This document shows positions 10,630-23,216 of a stretch of DNA of 64,000 nt, piece by piece. The notes below the pieces were generated by a model, which saw only the letters and a list, made by a program, of their open reading frames with translations, had not been told where the DNA came from and did not search any database. The stretch comes from Pleurotus djamor (taxonomy: Eukaryota; Basidiomycota; Agaricomycetes; Agaricales; Pleurotaceae): contig JAPEVF010000047.1 in assembly GCA_029747585.1 (NCBI GenBank), forward strand, positions 1 to 64,000, given 5' to 3'. Positions within the stretch are counted from its first letter, which is position 1. Every line of letters starts with the position of its first letter. A program made the position numbers and the translations under genes.

Positions 10630-12548
10630 ATGCAGACCCTTTTATTACCCAGACCGAATTTGGACAGCATCAAAGGCAAAGACCGCGCCAAACAAGACCA
10701 ATCTCCAACAAGCCCTCCTTCCTTCCTCCCCCCAGTACCAGACGACGGCTCTCTCGTCAACTACGAACCCAGTGTATGCAACTTTCTCTCCCCAACCCTG
10801 CTCATCCCTGCTCACCGTTTTACTCCCTCTAGATGACCGACTCGTACGCTTCCTCCCGCATCGGCGACGCCTCTTACAACGGCATTCCCAATGGTTCAAG
10901 CCCGTCTCTTGCGCAAACCGCGCCGTCCTCGCAACTGCCCTCGGTCATCCGCAAAAAGCTCATGGGCTTTGTTGGTTTCTCGAACTTGCCCAACCAGGTC
11001 CACAGGAAAAGTGTAAGAAAAGGTTTCCAGTTCACCACGATGGTTGTTGGTATGTTTTCTTCATAGCATATTTGACCTTTATCCGAGCCTGAATTCACAT
11101 TTTTCCAGGCGAGTCGGGCTTGGGCAAGTCGACGTTGATCAACACGCTCTTTAATACCACTTTGTACCCTCCCAAGGAGCCGTTGCCCCCAGCAGCGGAA
11201 CGACCAAAAACTGTTGCCATTGAGAGTATTGGTGCCGGTACGTGTTCTTTCTCNTTTTTTTTCTCATTATGCCTCAATTTTCTGCCGATAGACATTGAGG
11301 AAAATGGTGTGCGGCTCCATCTCACCGTCGTTGACACGCCGGGCTTTGGCGATTTTGTCAACAATGATGATAGGTGCGTGGGACATTTTTAGCTCAGACT
11401 CACAATGGACGCGAAGCTTAACGTGTCTTTAGCTGGAAGCCCATCGTCGAGAACATCGAATCCCGTTTCGATTCATATCTTGAACAAGAAAACCGCGTGA
11501 ACCGTTCCAAGATAGTCGATAATCGCGTCCATGCTTGCTTGTACTTCATCCAACCCACCGGTCACTCGTGAGTTTTTCTGATAAGATTTTTTTTACCGTC
11601 CTTGTCGCTGACTCCATTTTATAGGCTCAAGCAGATTGATATTGAATTCATGCGTCGCCTGCACACCAAGGTCAACTTGATCCCGATCATTGCTAAAGCC
11701 GACACAATGACCGACGAAGAAATCATTGAGTTTAAGCACCGAGTAAGCTTCCGCTTCGTGCGCTACCGCCTCCCTTGCTCATAATAAATTTTAGATCTTG
11801 GCCGACATACAACACCACAACATTCACATCTTCCAAGCGCCCACATACGAAAATGAAGATGAGGAAACCCTTGCTGAGGCTGCGGAGATCGCCAGCAAGA
11901 TTCCATTCGCCGTCGTTGGGTCCAACCACTTGGTTGATACTCCCGATGGTCGCCAGGTTCGAGGACGTGCATATCCTTGGGGAGTCGTCGAGGTCGACAA
12001 CGAGGACCACTGCGACTTTGTCAAATTGAGACAGATGCTGGTCCGCACGTACATGGAGGAGCTCCGCGAGTACACCAACGACGTACTCTACGAGAACTGG
12101 AGAACCGAGAAGTTGTTGAGCATGGGTGTCGTCCAAGACCCCGCTGTGTTCAAGGAGACCAAGTAAGTGCTCCATTTTTATGTCACTGACAAATTTCTGA
12201 ATTTTCACTTTAGCCCTGCCGCTCGTATGCAAGAGGAGCGCGTCCTGCACGAGGCCAAACTCGCCAAGATGGAGGCCGAGATGAAGATGGTCTTCCAGCA
12301 AAAGGTACAGGAGAAGGAGGCCAAACTCAAACAATCGGAGGAGGAGCTGTACGCTCGTCACAAGGAGATGAAGGAGACCTTAGAGAGACAGCGAGCAGAG
12401 CTCGAGGAGAAGAAGAGGCGTGTCGAGCAGGGTCGTCCGTTGACGCCCGACAACAAAGGCGTAAGTCAACCTTTCTACTCCCCATCCCCTGATTCGTCTA
12501 ACATGATGTTGCTCCTAGACTCGCAAGAAGGGCTTCCTGCGGGCATAG
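10630..12548 (+). CDS. CDC3: Septin, Cdc3/AspB group
   Basis: Filament-forming GTPase of the septin ring at septa and growth sites. Exons 10630-10773, 10833-11049, 11109-11237, 11292-11373, 11433-11567, 11625-11742, 11795-12162, 12214-12460 and 12519-12548. Motifs: polybasic region before the G domain ([12 protein letters not shown]), G1 [10 protein letters not shown]3 DTPGFGDF, G4 AKAD, and the septin-unique element around [21 protein letters not shown]-terminal coiled coil of about 80 residues rich in Glu/Lys follows. The protein ends TRKKGFLRA. An alternative start is the ATG at 10833 (MTDSYASS) directly after the first acceptor; I kept 10630 because its intron is canonical and in phase. 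The Cdc3 assignment rests on recalled similarity to AspB. Confidence 0.9.
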
Positions 12549-12867
12549 GTCTTCGTCTCTGCCCTATCGAGTCATCTTGCTTTCGGATTTCTGACATTTT
12601 GGATCGTCATTTTTTGTCTTCTGCTCGAGAGACTTTGGTTGCTTGGAACCGTTCGCTCCTTTCCCCATGGATATCCTTTACCTACCCTCCCATCCTTTTT
12701 AGTATGTTTTCTTTTAGCTTGCCTAAAGGACTGTTGTGCGATGGCAAATATACCTTTTTGATATCCGTCACAGAGCAGTCCAATGTAATCAGATGTAAAC
12801 AAGATCACGCTGATCTCCAAGCTTCAGTGGCTCTCTTTCTCCTTCACCTTAACCATCATCGTCGCAA
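12549..12867. other. Septin-Mtr10 intergenic region
   Basis: About 320 bp between the septin stop and the Mtr10 ATG on the same strand. T-rich with several ATTTTTTG/TTTGATAT stretches, consistent with a 3' UTR followed by a short promoter. I see no gene, repeat or RNA in it. Confidence 0.5.
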
Positions 12868-15800
12868 ATGAGCGATAAGATACCCGAACTCCTTTCTGTT
12901 CTCGACGTATTCAGTCGCGCTCCTGACAAAGTTTCCCTCGAGAGGGCCAATTCGTGGCTACAGGATTTCCAGCATTCAGTAAATGTTGCATTCGGCCAGT
13001 CTCCCGCCCAACACCTCTGACCTCAATCACAATCCGTCTTGTCCTAGCCTGAAGCATGGTCGACTTGTGACGTCCTCCTCTCGTCCGATGCACCTTCACC
13101 AGTGAAGCTGTTTGCTGCGCAGACTTTCAGGGCGAAAGTAAGTCACATTCATAGTGTTGTTTGATCTCGTGAACTTTGTGATGATTCGATTACCCATAGG
13201 TGACGTTTGATCTACATCAAGTTGAACCCGCAAACCTTCTACCCCTCCGGGACACACTTTTGGCAGCGCTGCAACGTTATGTCACTGGTCCTCGCTCGGT
13301 CGTTACTCAGCTATGTCTTGCTATCTCGGGCCTCGCCCTCCAGCTTCCATCATGGACAGATGTAGTGCAGACGTTGATCAAAATGCTTGGGAGCAATCCA
13401 GAAAGTGTTCCCACATTGCTACTGTTTCTCACTCTTCTCCCAGAGGAGATGAATGGAAATACTCGAATTCCTATTACGGTGCGTGGCTCCCAAAGCGATG
13501 TTTCTTCGTTTCCTCACCCTTGGTTAGGATGACGAGTATGTGGAAAGGGAGAAAACCCTGCTCACATCGAACTCAACAGAGGTCTTGAATTTNTTNGCTA
13601 TGTATAATCAAGCAACAGGTAAAGACGAACGTTCTNATNNNNNGCTCNGCTGAATTNATCAAACCAGGCGTCACTAATACCGTACAAATGCAAATATTNG
13701 ACTGTGTCCGAAGTTGGCTGGTTGCTGGCGAAATGTCCGTCAAAAACATAGCAGCAACTCCCCTCCTTTCATTTGCATTTGANGCAATNGCATCTGAAGA
13801 ACTCTTCGACTCTGCCGTTGATCTCATCTGTGACTTGATCCACGAGACACAGGANATTGATGAGAATATGCCAGTCATTGAACTCATCGTTCCCCGTGTC
13901 ATCGCCCTCCGACCGCGTCTCCTAACAGACAAGGACGATCCAGAGAAGATTCGTGGTTATGCTCGCATCTTCACCGAAGCCGGCGAGACTTATCGTTTGC
14001 TCCTTCTTCAACACACCGAAACCTTCTTCCCCATCGTCGAAGCCATTGGAGAGTGCTCCGCCTACCCTGATCTGGATATTGTCCCCATCACGTTTCCCTT
14101 CTGGATGCGCCTTTCTCAAGTCATTGGGAAGAGGCCTTCGGTGTCCCCGCTTTTCCAGGAGGCTTTCCGTAGCCTTATGACCGTGATCATCCGTCACCTA
14201 CATTTTCCTACGGACGCCGTTTCATTGAATTCTCAAGAAGCGGAGAAATTCAGGTCGTTCAGGCATGTCATGGGTGATACACTCAAAGACTGCTGCTTGG
14301 TGCTTCGCTCTGATGCCTGTATCATGGTGACATACCACATGATCGTCGCTGCCCTGCAGCAGCCCGCTGGATCTGTTTCATGGCAAGATATCGAAGCTCC
14401 TCTGTTTGCCATGCGGTCTATGGGCGCTGAAATGGATCCCAAGGACATCGTCGCTATTCCCAAAATCATGGATATCATCCCTTCTCTTCCTGATCACCCG
14501 AGGGTTCGATACGCTGCCCTTCTTGTCATCTCTCGGTACACCGAATGGATCAACGAGCATCCCGAATACCTTCAACCCCAGTTACAGTATATATCATCAG
14601 GTTTCCAGTCGCCAGATGTCGAGGTGTCTGCTGCAGCCGGTCAGGCATTGAAATACCTGTGTCAGGACTGCAAAGGGGTACGCTCTACGCTTTGTAAATT
14701 CATGTGCATAATGTTGACGTTATGACAGCATCTCGTCGACTTTTTACCCACTCTCCATACATTCCTGAGTACGAATGGCACTTCATTGTCCCAAGACGAT
14801 CGTCGCGAGGTATATGAAGCTATTGCATACGTTATATCGGCGATGCCTATGGAGAATGCTGCAGAATCCCTTCGCACATTCGCCTTAGATATCCTGGCAC
14901 AAATACATACCATCACTGTCCAGGCAACGCCTGCGACCAAGCAAGAACTCAATGCCATATGCGGTGACTATTTATCAGGCTTATTTTTGTATTCACAGGT
15001 CATTGACGTGCTCCTATAGATGGTCTCGAAAACTTGGAGGTGATGCTTCACGTCATCCGAAATTTTGGAGATGAACTGCCAGCGGCCTGTCGAAATACAT
15101 GCTCAGACATGTATGCCATCTTCGATAGCTTCCTTTTGAAGTATGGCTCAGATCATGGAATCGCCGAGAGAACCACCCGAGTACTTCGTCATGGCGTCAC
15201 GTTGTACGGCGACGCTGGCTTGACTGTTGCAGCCTCTGTGGTCAAGAGGATGTCTGAAGCCTTCTCGGCGACCGGGTTCTCTGGTTACGTTTGGATAGCT
15301 GGCAAAATCATCAGTCGATATGGGAATGAGGATAACGCCGATCTTCGCTCATCTTTCCTGAGGTTTTATGAATCTACAACCAGCAAAGTCGTGGCGCTAC
15401 TTCAGGAGAAGGGACCTGGAGATATGCCAGATGGTAAGCCTTATAATGTTCTCATCCATTNCCTACATTTGCTAACCAAAACAATTCAGTCATTGAAGAC
15501 TATGTTCAAATGCTCCTGCAACTCATTGATTACGCCCCAGACGTATTCTTCCAGTCNTCCGCNTTCCCANTGGCGTTCAGGGCAACNATGGCGGCCCTAA
15601 CGATGGTTCACTCAGACATTTTGTTCGCATCTCTGGATCTTTTCCGTATTATATTCACACACGATTGCCTCACAAACACCGTTTCTCCGCCTCCCAAGTT
15701 CCCGATNTACGCGGCGGCCATCCGNGGTGTCTTCGAGTCAGAAGGCTACGAATTTTTGGGCTTGCTCCTGTCTGGCTTGGCNGGCCTTTTCCCTGAGGAT

Positions 15801-16149
15801 TCGACNTCTGCAGTCGTTTCNATTTTCCGNGCCGTAGCATCTGTTTGGCCACAACAGTTGTTGACTGGTCTGCCCACCATCCTTCAGCAATTACCCAATA
15901 CATCTTTCCCTACGGAAGCAAAAACCCAATTCTTCGCTGAGGTCACCAGGTTCGTCTTCTTTCATTNNCATTNNTNNCTNGNTTCATCACTNAAGCTCAC
16001 NANNTTTNATGGTGTNCAGTGCTATCGAAAGTAAACAATACGACAAAGTGAAGTATGCCATCATCTCGCTGAATCGGGCTTCACGTAAAGCCAAGGATCG
16101 GCGACGNGGATTAGATTNAGTTCATAGACGTGCCAGTGNTGTATGGTAG
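12868..16149 (+). CDS. MTR10: Importin-beta family nuclear import receptor Mtr10 (transportin-SR type)
   Basis: Karyopherin carrying SR-type RNA-binding proteins into the nucleus in a Ran-GTP-dependent way; related to human transportin-3. Exons 12868-12978, 13048-13137, 13200-13478, 13528-13618, 13668-14677, 14729-14963, 15020-15433, 15490-15949 and 16020-16149. The N-terminal helices (LLSVLDVFSRAPD, ANSWLQDFQHSPEAW) and FAAQTFRAKV match the exportin-1/importin-beta N-domain. The remainder is all-helical HEAT-type sequence, such as RFLTDKDDPEKIRGYARIF-like blocks and SLPDHPRVRYAALLVISRY. The end is basic (LNRASRKAKDRRRG). Several Ns fall in codons, and one (16,118) could hide a stop; the likely reading is Leu. 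Length is about 940 aa, as in orthologues. Confidence 0.87.
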
Positions 16150-16262
16150 TACTTGATTAATAAGATAAAATTATCTGTAGTGACACGAGCGCTTATANCC
16201 GACATAAAATATTTCTCGCGGCNNNCTNTCNTTCCGTCACTCCGTACATACTTCCATCCACC

Positions 16263-17671
16263 ATGTTCTCTGTTCACCGCGCTACCCCAATTGCACGAAG
16301 CGGTCAGTGTCCTCAACCTCTTCCGTAGCGTCTAGCTCATCTTTCCAACTTTTTCCTGCAAATGGCCAGCCGGACGCCGCGCCTTCTCTAATTCGTCAAT
16401 ACGACGCAGCTATGCCGATACCATTCAAAACCTTCTCATCAATAANGATACCAAAGTTCTATGTCAAGGATTTACGGGAAAGACTGTATGTGCGTCTTTT
16501 CGCGGAAAAGAACGGTTATTGACGTCTCTCCAGGGTACTTTCCATGTGAAGGAGGCTCTGGCGTATGGCACAAAAATGGTTGGTGGAGTGTCACCTAAGA
16601 AGGCTGGTCAAACGCACTTGGGACTACCCGTCTTTGGCAGCGTCAAGGAGGTAAGNNCNNGNNNTNNNNAGCCCATGGTATCCAAATTGTCACTGACTGA
16701 GATAACGCGTGTAGGCCGTCCGCGAAGTGCAACCGGATGCGACTGTGCTCTATGTTCCCCCTCCCACCGCAGCAGACGCTATCATCGAGGCNATTGAGAA
16801 TGAAATCAAACTCATTGTCTGCATTACNGAGGGTATTCCCCAAGCTGANGAGATCCGAGTTCGTTGTTTGACACGTTTGAAACCNCTCAAATGNCCTAAC
16901 AACGTTGATTCAGGTGGTCAACGCNCTCAACAGCCAATCTAAATCTCGTCTCGTTGGCCCTAACTGCCCTGGTATCATNAACCCAGAGGGATGCAAGATG
17001 GGTATCCAGCCNGGNCACATNCACAAACCAGGCCGTATCGGTAAGATGACCGCGTNCGACNCTTTTTGCTAGGACTGACAGAAGGTTTAACACGTAGGTA
17101 TCGTCTCCCGGTCTGGCACGCTCACGTATGAGGCCGTCGCGCAGACTACTGACGTTGGTTTGGGNCAGTCNCTCTGTGTCGGAATTGGCGGAGACCCGTT
17201 CCCCGGAACCCAACACGTCGATGTCATTAAGGTCTTCCTTGATGATCCNAAGACAGATGGTGGGTGTTAGTGAAGTCCGTTCTAATGCCTCGCTCATGGG
17301 AATGTCTTCGTACTAGGCATCGTGATCATTGGTGAAATTGGAGGTAGTATGGAAGAAGAAGCAGCCGCTTACCTCGAGCAATACAACAAGACTCGGCTCA
17401 ACCCTAAGCCAGTTGTTGGATTCATCGCCGGCCGCACTGCACCCCCAGGCAGACGTATGGGTCACGCGGGTGCCATCATTTCTGGAGGCAAAGGTGCAGC
17501 TAGCGACAAGGTCGCTGCCCTCGAAAGAGCTGGTGTCATTGTAACCGACAGCCCNGCTAAGATTGGCTCTGAGATGCTTAAGGTGCGTGCTCGTGATGTC
17601 GACTATTTCTAGCCCAGCTGCTCACACGTCCCCNGCATTTTTAGGCGATGCAAGCNGCTGGATTGGTCTGA
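16263..17671 (+). CDS. LSC1: Succinyl-CoA ligase alpha subunit, mitochondrial
   Basis: TCA-cycle enzyme interconverting succinyl-CoA and succinate with NTP formation, as a heterodimer with LSC2 in the matrix. Exons 16263-16302, 16370-16485, 16534-16650, 16715-16858, 16914-17040, 17098-17259, 17317-17582 and 17645-17671. A mitochondrial presequence ([13 protein letters not shown], then [16 protein letters not shown]) is created by the first splice. Conserved blocks follow: [56 protein letters not shown] and GGDPFPGT. The phosphohistidine lies in [13 protein letters not shown]. The last exon codes only AMQAAGLV. Length is about 330 aa. Ns affect a few residues only. Confidence 0.93.
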
Positions 17672-17729
17672 GTCGCGTCCATAAACTAGATAGGCNTTAC
17701 GTAATCCGGAATACCAATTCTCCCTTTCC

Positions 17730-18603
17730 ATGTCTCCATCCCAGCAATTTCTCGATGCTGCCTCTTTTCTGTCTCACGCATCTGCACTCTCCTCCGTGTC
17801 CAACGCAGTCAAACTAGAGGTTACATCCCTGCCCATCGTATCCGTTTTCTTGATAAAATAGATCTCGCGTATAGCTGTATGGTCTCTTCAAGTACATCAC
17901 CGTTTCGCCAGCCCCTTCTACCTCAAAGCCGTCGATTTTCGACATGGCTGGCCGAGCGAAGTGGGATTCCTGGACTGCTACTGGTANTAAATACACGGAT
18001 AGTCTCGAGGCCGAGCGGCGATATATCGAGATAGCGAAGGATCTTGGTTGGTCTGAAAGCACTAAACCNGAGCCAGTCGTAAAGGAGCAGGAACAGGAAA
18101 CTGAAGAAATCGACTGGGATGATGACGATCCTGGTCCTTCTCGTGGAGCTCCGGGTGGTCTGGCGGTGAATGTTAGCTCAATGGCAAGACCTGACGATAC
18201 AGTCGACGACTCTATACATGGCCTAGCGGTGTCCAACGATGTCGCAGGCTTGAAACGCTTGTTGGAAGAGCATCCTGATACCGACTTGAATGCACGCGAC
18301 GAATATGTGAATTCGTTATGTCCTTGATGACATGCCCCGCACGTGCTGACCTTCTATCGCTTGCTAGGGATTCACTCCTTTACACCTTGCGGCGGACAGA
18401 GGAAGTGGGGATACTTTGCACGTACTTTTGGAACGAGGTGCTGATCCATCCATTCAGGTAAGTACTTCTTTTGGTCTTCGCTGCGCAAGTCACTGACACA
18501 GACTCATTAGGATGAGGACGGATTATCACCCTTGGAGCTGGCGAAGGTTGCGGGTCACGTTCAAGTGGTCGAAAAGCTAGAGGCTGCCATGAAGAACCAG
18601 TAA
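17730..18603 (+). CDS. Acyl-CoA-binding protein with C-terminal ankyrin repeats (ACBD6-like)
   Basis: Predicted carrier of long-chain acyl-CoA in the cytosol. Exons 17730-17819, 17875-18306, 18368-18457 and 18511-18603. The N-terminal ACB domain (about residues 1-90) shows LYGLFKYITV and AKWDSWTATG followed by RRYIEIAKDLGW, the usual helix pattern of the family. A linker rich in Glu/Asp follows (EEIDWDDDDPGPS). Two or three ankyrin-type units make up the rest: GLAVSNDVAGLKRLLEEHPD, GFTPLHLAADRGSGDTLHVL and GLSPLELAKVAGHVQVVEKL. The ACB-ankyrin order matches animal ACBD6 and several fungal proteins. The first exon is recovered only by splicing at 17,820. Length about 235 aa. Confidence 0.85.
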
Positions 18604-18721
18604 AACGGTGTTTTCCGTGTTGCGGAGAATGGAGCAAAGCACAAAAGTGGTTGGATATTGTAGCTTGTGTATGTTCTAGGTAACTGTAGCACAATGTATC
18701 CCATCACTTCGTGATGAGAGG

Positions 18722-19094
18722 CTATGAACTGGGTTCTTTCTTGGTGGGCGCTGTGACTTTGGGAGCCCATCGTGAATCAGGCTTCAGAATGTTGCCCTAT
18801 TGCGCGACNGGACTGAGTTTTCNTGCNCGAAATGTNAAGTCCAANGGAACNCACCATTATNAGATATTTCGCGACCGTTTTCGTTGGCGTAGCCCCAACG
18901 CTCAGCCAATATTTTATCCTGTCCACNCTCCATTCCATCGTTTTGTGTTGTTGCCCGAGCTGCAGTCTCGGGTTGAAAATGCCAAGGGTCTCTGCAGGTT
19001 TTCCATCTCTTCTGACGCGTTGGTCTATGGCGACAAGGTGGAAGATTTTGTCGTGNTTGTGNCCGTGAAGTTGNAANCGTAGACGGATAGGCAT
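18722..19094 (-). CDS. MRPS16: Mitochondrial ribosomal protein bS16m
   Basis: Small-subunit mitoribosomal protein. Exon 1 (18855-19094) reads MPIRL, then HDKIFHLVAIDQRVRRDGKP, LGIFNPRL, VDRIKYWLSVGATPTKTVAKY, all conserved in bS16. I end exon 1 after LIM and splice over 18782-18854 to a short basic exon (PDSRWAPKVTAPTKKEPSS) that resembles fungal bS16m tails. Without this splice the frame runs to a stop at 18777. About 100 aa, as expected. Ns make several early residues unknown. The start lies 95 bp from the divergent LSM5 ATG. Confidence 0.8.
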
Positions 19095-19189
19095 TGGAGN
19101 AAGATGAAGAGACGGAGGAGAATGTCGCGATGANGGAAGGCGCTGAGAANNNNGNNTGNAACTCCCCTGAGCTGAACGTCCATCATCCN

Positions 19190-19678
19190 ATGGCCTCGCA
19201 AATTCTNCCTCTAGGTATNNCCTTCTTNTCTNCNNCNNCNACGACGCGTANATTGACGATTTGATNANTNAATNCAACAGAACTAATCGATCGATGCATT
19301 GGCTCTCGAATCTGGGTCATCATGAAGAGTGACCGCGAGTTCACTGGCACACTACTCGGTTTCGANGATTTCGTTAGTGCGTAAAAANCTGATTCACGAT
19401 GNATTCGACNANGATTNTTCTGATTCTACCAAGCATAGATATGGTNCTCGAGGATGTNACCGAGTAGTANGTCCACCNCNCNNNNTGGNTCNANCCGCGT
19501 CTGATCCANCNNNGCAGCGAGATAACTCCCCAAGGAAGGAAAAAGACCAAGTTGGCCCAAACNCTTCTGAACGGAAACAACATCTGCATGGTACGTCTAG
19601 CTCTCAACATTACANCTTCATNCGTGAACTCNATNCNCTCTGTAGCTCATCCCTGGCAGTGCTGGCCCCGAAGAGTAG
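19190..19678 (+). CDS. LSM5: U6 snRNA-associated Sm-like protein LSm5
   Basis: Subunit of the Lsm1-7 (cytoplasmic mRNA decay) and Lsm2-8 (nuclear, U6 snRNA) rings. Exons 19190-19214, 19281-19376, 19439-19466, 19518-19590 and 19646-19678. The spliced product contains LELIDRCIGSRIWVIMKSD, the Sm1 motif EFTGTLLGFDDFVNMVLEDV, and the Sm2 region LAQTLLNGNNICMLIPGS, ending AGPEE. Every junction restores the known family sequence despite Ns in the introns. No single exon exceeds 100 nt, so the gene is invisible as an ORF. About 85 aa, normal for LSm5. Confidence 0.9.
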
Positions 19679-19853
19679 CCTCGCACGCTNTGACTAACTG
19701 NCACNGTTCTGTNTGTNCTGTAGTAACCTACCNTCTTGGTATTGATATTGCAAAAACTACATGGTCATGAATACAATTGANTCTTTGAAGNCTAGACGTA
19801 ACGTAGAGACAANNAAANCTTGAAGGAAAATAGTATATACGCAAGTATCAGCT

Positions 19854-21773
19854 TTACTGCTGTCCGAAACTGAAACCACCTTGAGGNGCGCTGATNTCGG
19901 AGTGGAACTGNAGAAAGTGAGTAAANAGAACATGATTTCATCAGTAAGGNGGTCAANACACGTAGGGGGGAAGNGATGACATACGGCAAACGCCCCAGAG
20001 GCATCAACGCTGGGAGCACTGATGGACGCGTCGACATCNTCTTCATCAGGGAAGTACTTGTCCATGATGTTGAAGGCCTTCTTGTANATTTCAAGATTGT
20101 CGTGTTGTTGAAGGTTATGGATCGTGATCATGCCTCCAGCTTCTTCNACGTATTGGGCGTACATGTTCATGGCACCGGGGCCGCCAGCNGCTTTATCCAT
20201 CTCGCCAACCTTCAGGATGTTATCAAGACCGTCAAGAGCTACTTGGATGATCTTGTTGTCCATCATGGTCAACAAGTCGCACAATGGCTTGATACACCCT
20301 TGCGCGACAAGGTAGCGAATCTGGGAAGGTTCTTGGAGGCCTCCAGAAGTCGCGTTCGAGATAGCCCAGCAAGCCTCCTTCCTCGTCTTGAAGTCGGCAT
20401 TCTGGAGGATGTTGATGAGGGGAGGGATTATGTTCGCGTCAATGATGGCTTGGATTTGCGGAGGAGAACCGGCTGTGATGTTCGAGATCGTCCAGCAGGC
20501 TTCCTTGCGGATTCCATCCTTAGGGGATGACAGGAGGGCAAGGAGCGCGGGAAGGGCTCCAGACGCGATGACGACCTGAGTTTGGAGGTCGTCGCCGGTG
20601 ACGATGTTGCCTACAGAGCGAAGCGCTGGAGTCTGGACTGAAGTAGAGGGGTGCATGAGAAGGTCGACGAGACGCCTGCATACACCCGATTCAATAACAG
20701 CTTGGATTTTGTCGTTTGACCCATCCGAGAGGTATGAAATAGCCCAGCAAGCATCAATGAGGATTTCGTCATCGAGTGAGTAGATCAATTTTGTCAGTAC
20801 GGTGAGAGCAGGGGAGATCTATACAAATAATGAGCATCCTGAGTGACTCCCAATGCCGTGCGTGGTATGCTTACTAGTTCCCAGTCAGGTTGAGGCGATT
20901 TTCCACGACAGAAGTTGCTGAGAGTCCACGTAGCATTTCTGAGCATGCTCAGTTTGTGTTGCTCGCTGAGAAGGGCTAGGAGAGGTCTTAAGGCACCCTG
21001 TTGGAGGACATAGTCTCTGCATTGAGGGCTGTCTCCAGCGATGTTGCCCAACGCCCAGACGGCTTGCTCCCGGACATCGGGGACCGGCGAGGAGAGGAGC
21101 TTGATGAACTCGGGTACAGCCTGAGCTCCAATCACAACTTGCGTGTGCTCAGCAGTGCCCGATGCAATGTTGGTCAAGGCCCATGCAGCCTCAAACTGAA
21201 AGGAAAACAAAGATAAGCGATTTGGCAGACAAATCGCGCTCTGCAACGTACCTGAAGCATGGAAGCACCAGTCTGAAGGAACTCGACAAAGCGAGGAACA
21301 ACACCACACTCAATGACGCGTTCGATGGGAGGATTCTTCTCCTTAGACAACAATTTACGGAACTTCGTGGTCGCGTCTAACTGGCGTTCTGGGTCGTCTG
21401 AGAAAACACCACTAATCATCTCCTCCGCAAGCTAAAGAGTCACTTTGAGTTAATCATGGACGATGGGTGGCAACCAATGATCACGATCGACGTACGGGAG
21501 GATCCCAACTGACACCACCGGTCTCCTCATCTGAATCAGGACCAGTGGATGGAAGGAAGTTGCGTCGTTTCGAGATATTCTCTTCACGTTTCTGCCTTCT
21601 AATCTCAACTTGTTGTTCTTCGCGACGGCGTCTAAGGTCATCCTGCTTGAGACCACCTTTGTTCTTATAAGCTGTGGGGAGATTTGATGAGTTCTTATGA
21701 TTAAAAGATGGAAAGCAGATAACATACCATCCCGACGGGCCTTCATGGTACGAGACTCTGCGCCGCCGTCCAT
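19854..21773 (-). CDS. SRP1: Importin subunit alpha (karyopherin alpha)
   Basis: Adapter that binds classical nuclear localisation signals and pairs with importin beta. Exons on the minus strand: 21728-21773, 21496-21671, 21252-21431, 20875-21195, 19985-20818 and 19854-19907. The N-terminal IBB region is rich in Arg/Lys ([20 protein letters not shown]). About ten armadillo repeats follow with the conserved Trp/Asn pairs ([66 protein letters not shown]). The C-terminus is acidic then ends [15 protein letters not shown]. About 530 aa, the normal length. Start at MDGGAES. Confidence 0.94.
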
Positions 21774-21932
21774 GATGTATGATTCAAGTGGATGTGGCTC
21801 AGATGGTGAAGGTAAGAGGAAGAAAGAGATGCACGAGGATCAAGGCTGAGATCAACTCAAAGGAGGTCACGCTTTCAAGATCACGCGTCGTAGTCACATC
21901 GCCGCCGTCACGCTTATNACATCTTGACGTAT

Positions 21933-23047
21933 TTACCTCCTGGTTACATTTGTGCTACTTATCATATGCCATCTCTCTATTATCCTCTTCGGTGCACCTT
22001 CAAGAAATGCCACGATATTGTCGACAGTCTCTTCCCAAAATACCTTGCCATAGATAATCAATACGGGAAGATGCTTCTCAATAGTAGTAGTAGACACGCT
22101 TACCTCGTAGTTCGTGTCTGAAACGTAGCCCATATGAGGGGTCAAGGTGACATTAGGTGTTGTCCTGAAGGGGTGGTCCAAAGGGAGTGGCTCTAAGTCA
22201 AATACGTCTAATCCTGCGCCTGCGATCTTCCCTTCTTGGAGGACCTTGATCAAGGCCGCTTCATCGACGAGTGGTCCTCGCGAAGTATTGATAAAAAATG
22301 CAGTCGATTTCATCACAGCGAAATCTTCGGCAGTAATGAGCCCACGAGTACGATCAGAGAGTACCATGTGTATCGACACGATGTCACTGATTCGAAGCAG
22401 CTCCTCTTTGGTGCTCACGTACTCGACACCTGCTTTAGCTGCACGTTCTGGAGTCAAGTTCGGTGACCAGGCAGCCACCTTCATGTTGAATGCCTTCGCA
22501 ATCTATAGAATACTGAGGGCTGAGTAACGCAAACACAATATCGTGAGCAAGAACCCACAGCCGCGGTCTGTGAACCTAACCTCCCTGCTCCAACCAACCC
22601 TAACCGTCTACCAGACAATCCCATNGCGATTTTGGTTTGCCATTGCGGATTTCCTTGCTTCACGTTTCGATCGTCATGGGCCACGTATCGCACGGTNGAG
22701 AGGATCAAGGCCCAGATATGCTCGAGNGTTGAATTGCCCNTGCCCGAGGTACCACAAACTACAATGCCNTTTTGCTTTGCGTGCTTCACNTCAATACCNG
22801 CATTNTAAGGACCAGTTGTAGCTATCAACTTGAGCTTNGGAAGGCGATCGAGGAGCGANGCGGGAAACTTCGTCCTTTCCCTCATGGCACAGATGATCTC
22901 GTANTCCCGTAATTTGTCNACGAGGNTATCTTCACCTATGATGGTCTCCGTGAAGACATCAACAGTGACTNGCTTGGGATCCAAGGACGNCCATGAAGCG
23001 AATTTNTACGCNGCCTCTTGATAGTCATCCAAGATNCAAACACGCAT
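21933..23047 (-). CDS. NAD-dependent D-2-hydroxyacid dehydrogenase (phosphoglycerate-dehydrogenase-like)
   Basis: Oxidoreductase acting on a D-2-hydroxy acid; the substrate is not deducible. Exons 22559-23047, 22104-22502 and 21933-22043 (minus). The start MRV-ILDDYQE is typical of one fungal/bacterial subgroup. The Rossmann glycine motif is GLVGAGRLGSQTA. The catalytic Arg is in FINTSRGPLVDE, the Glu in LDVFDLEPLPLDHP and the His in LTPHMGYVSDTNYE. A tail of about 35 residues includes VFWEETVDNIVAFLEG, as in the subgroup. Length about 330 aa. Ns make some N-terminal residues uncertain. Intron acceptors at 22044 and 22503 are canonical. Confidence 0.85.
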
Positions 23048-23216
23048 GGTGAAGNTCAAGGAGAGAAAGAGAAAATGCTNACCATGAGATCAGACGGNGT
23101 NAGCCAGTCTCTATTAGNNGNCTTACAAACCACGTNCATGGGGTCATTCGGAAGTTGATGATGAGAAAAACGTGTAAAATGTGAGATAACAAAATTTAAA
23201 GACAGGGAATATATTA

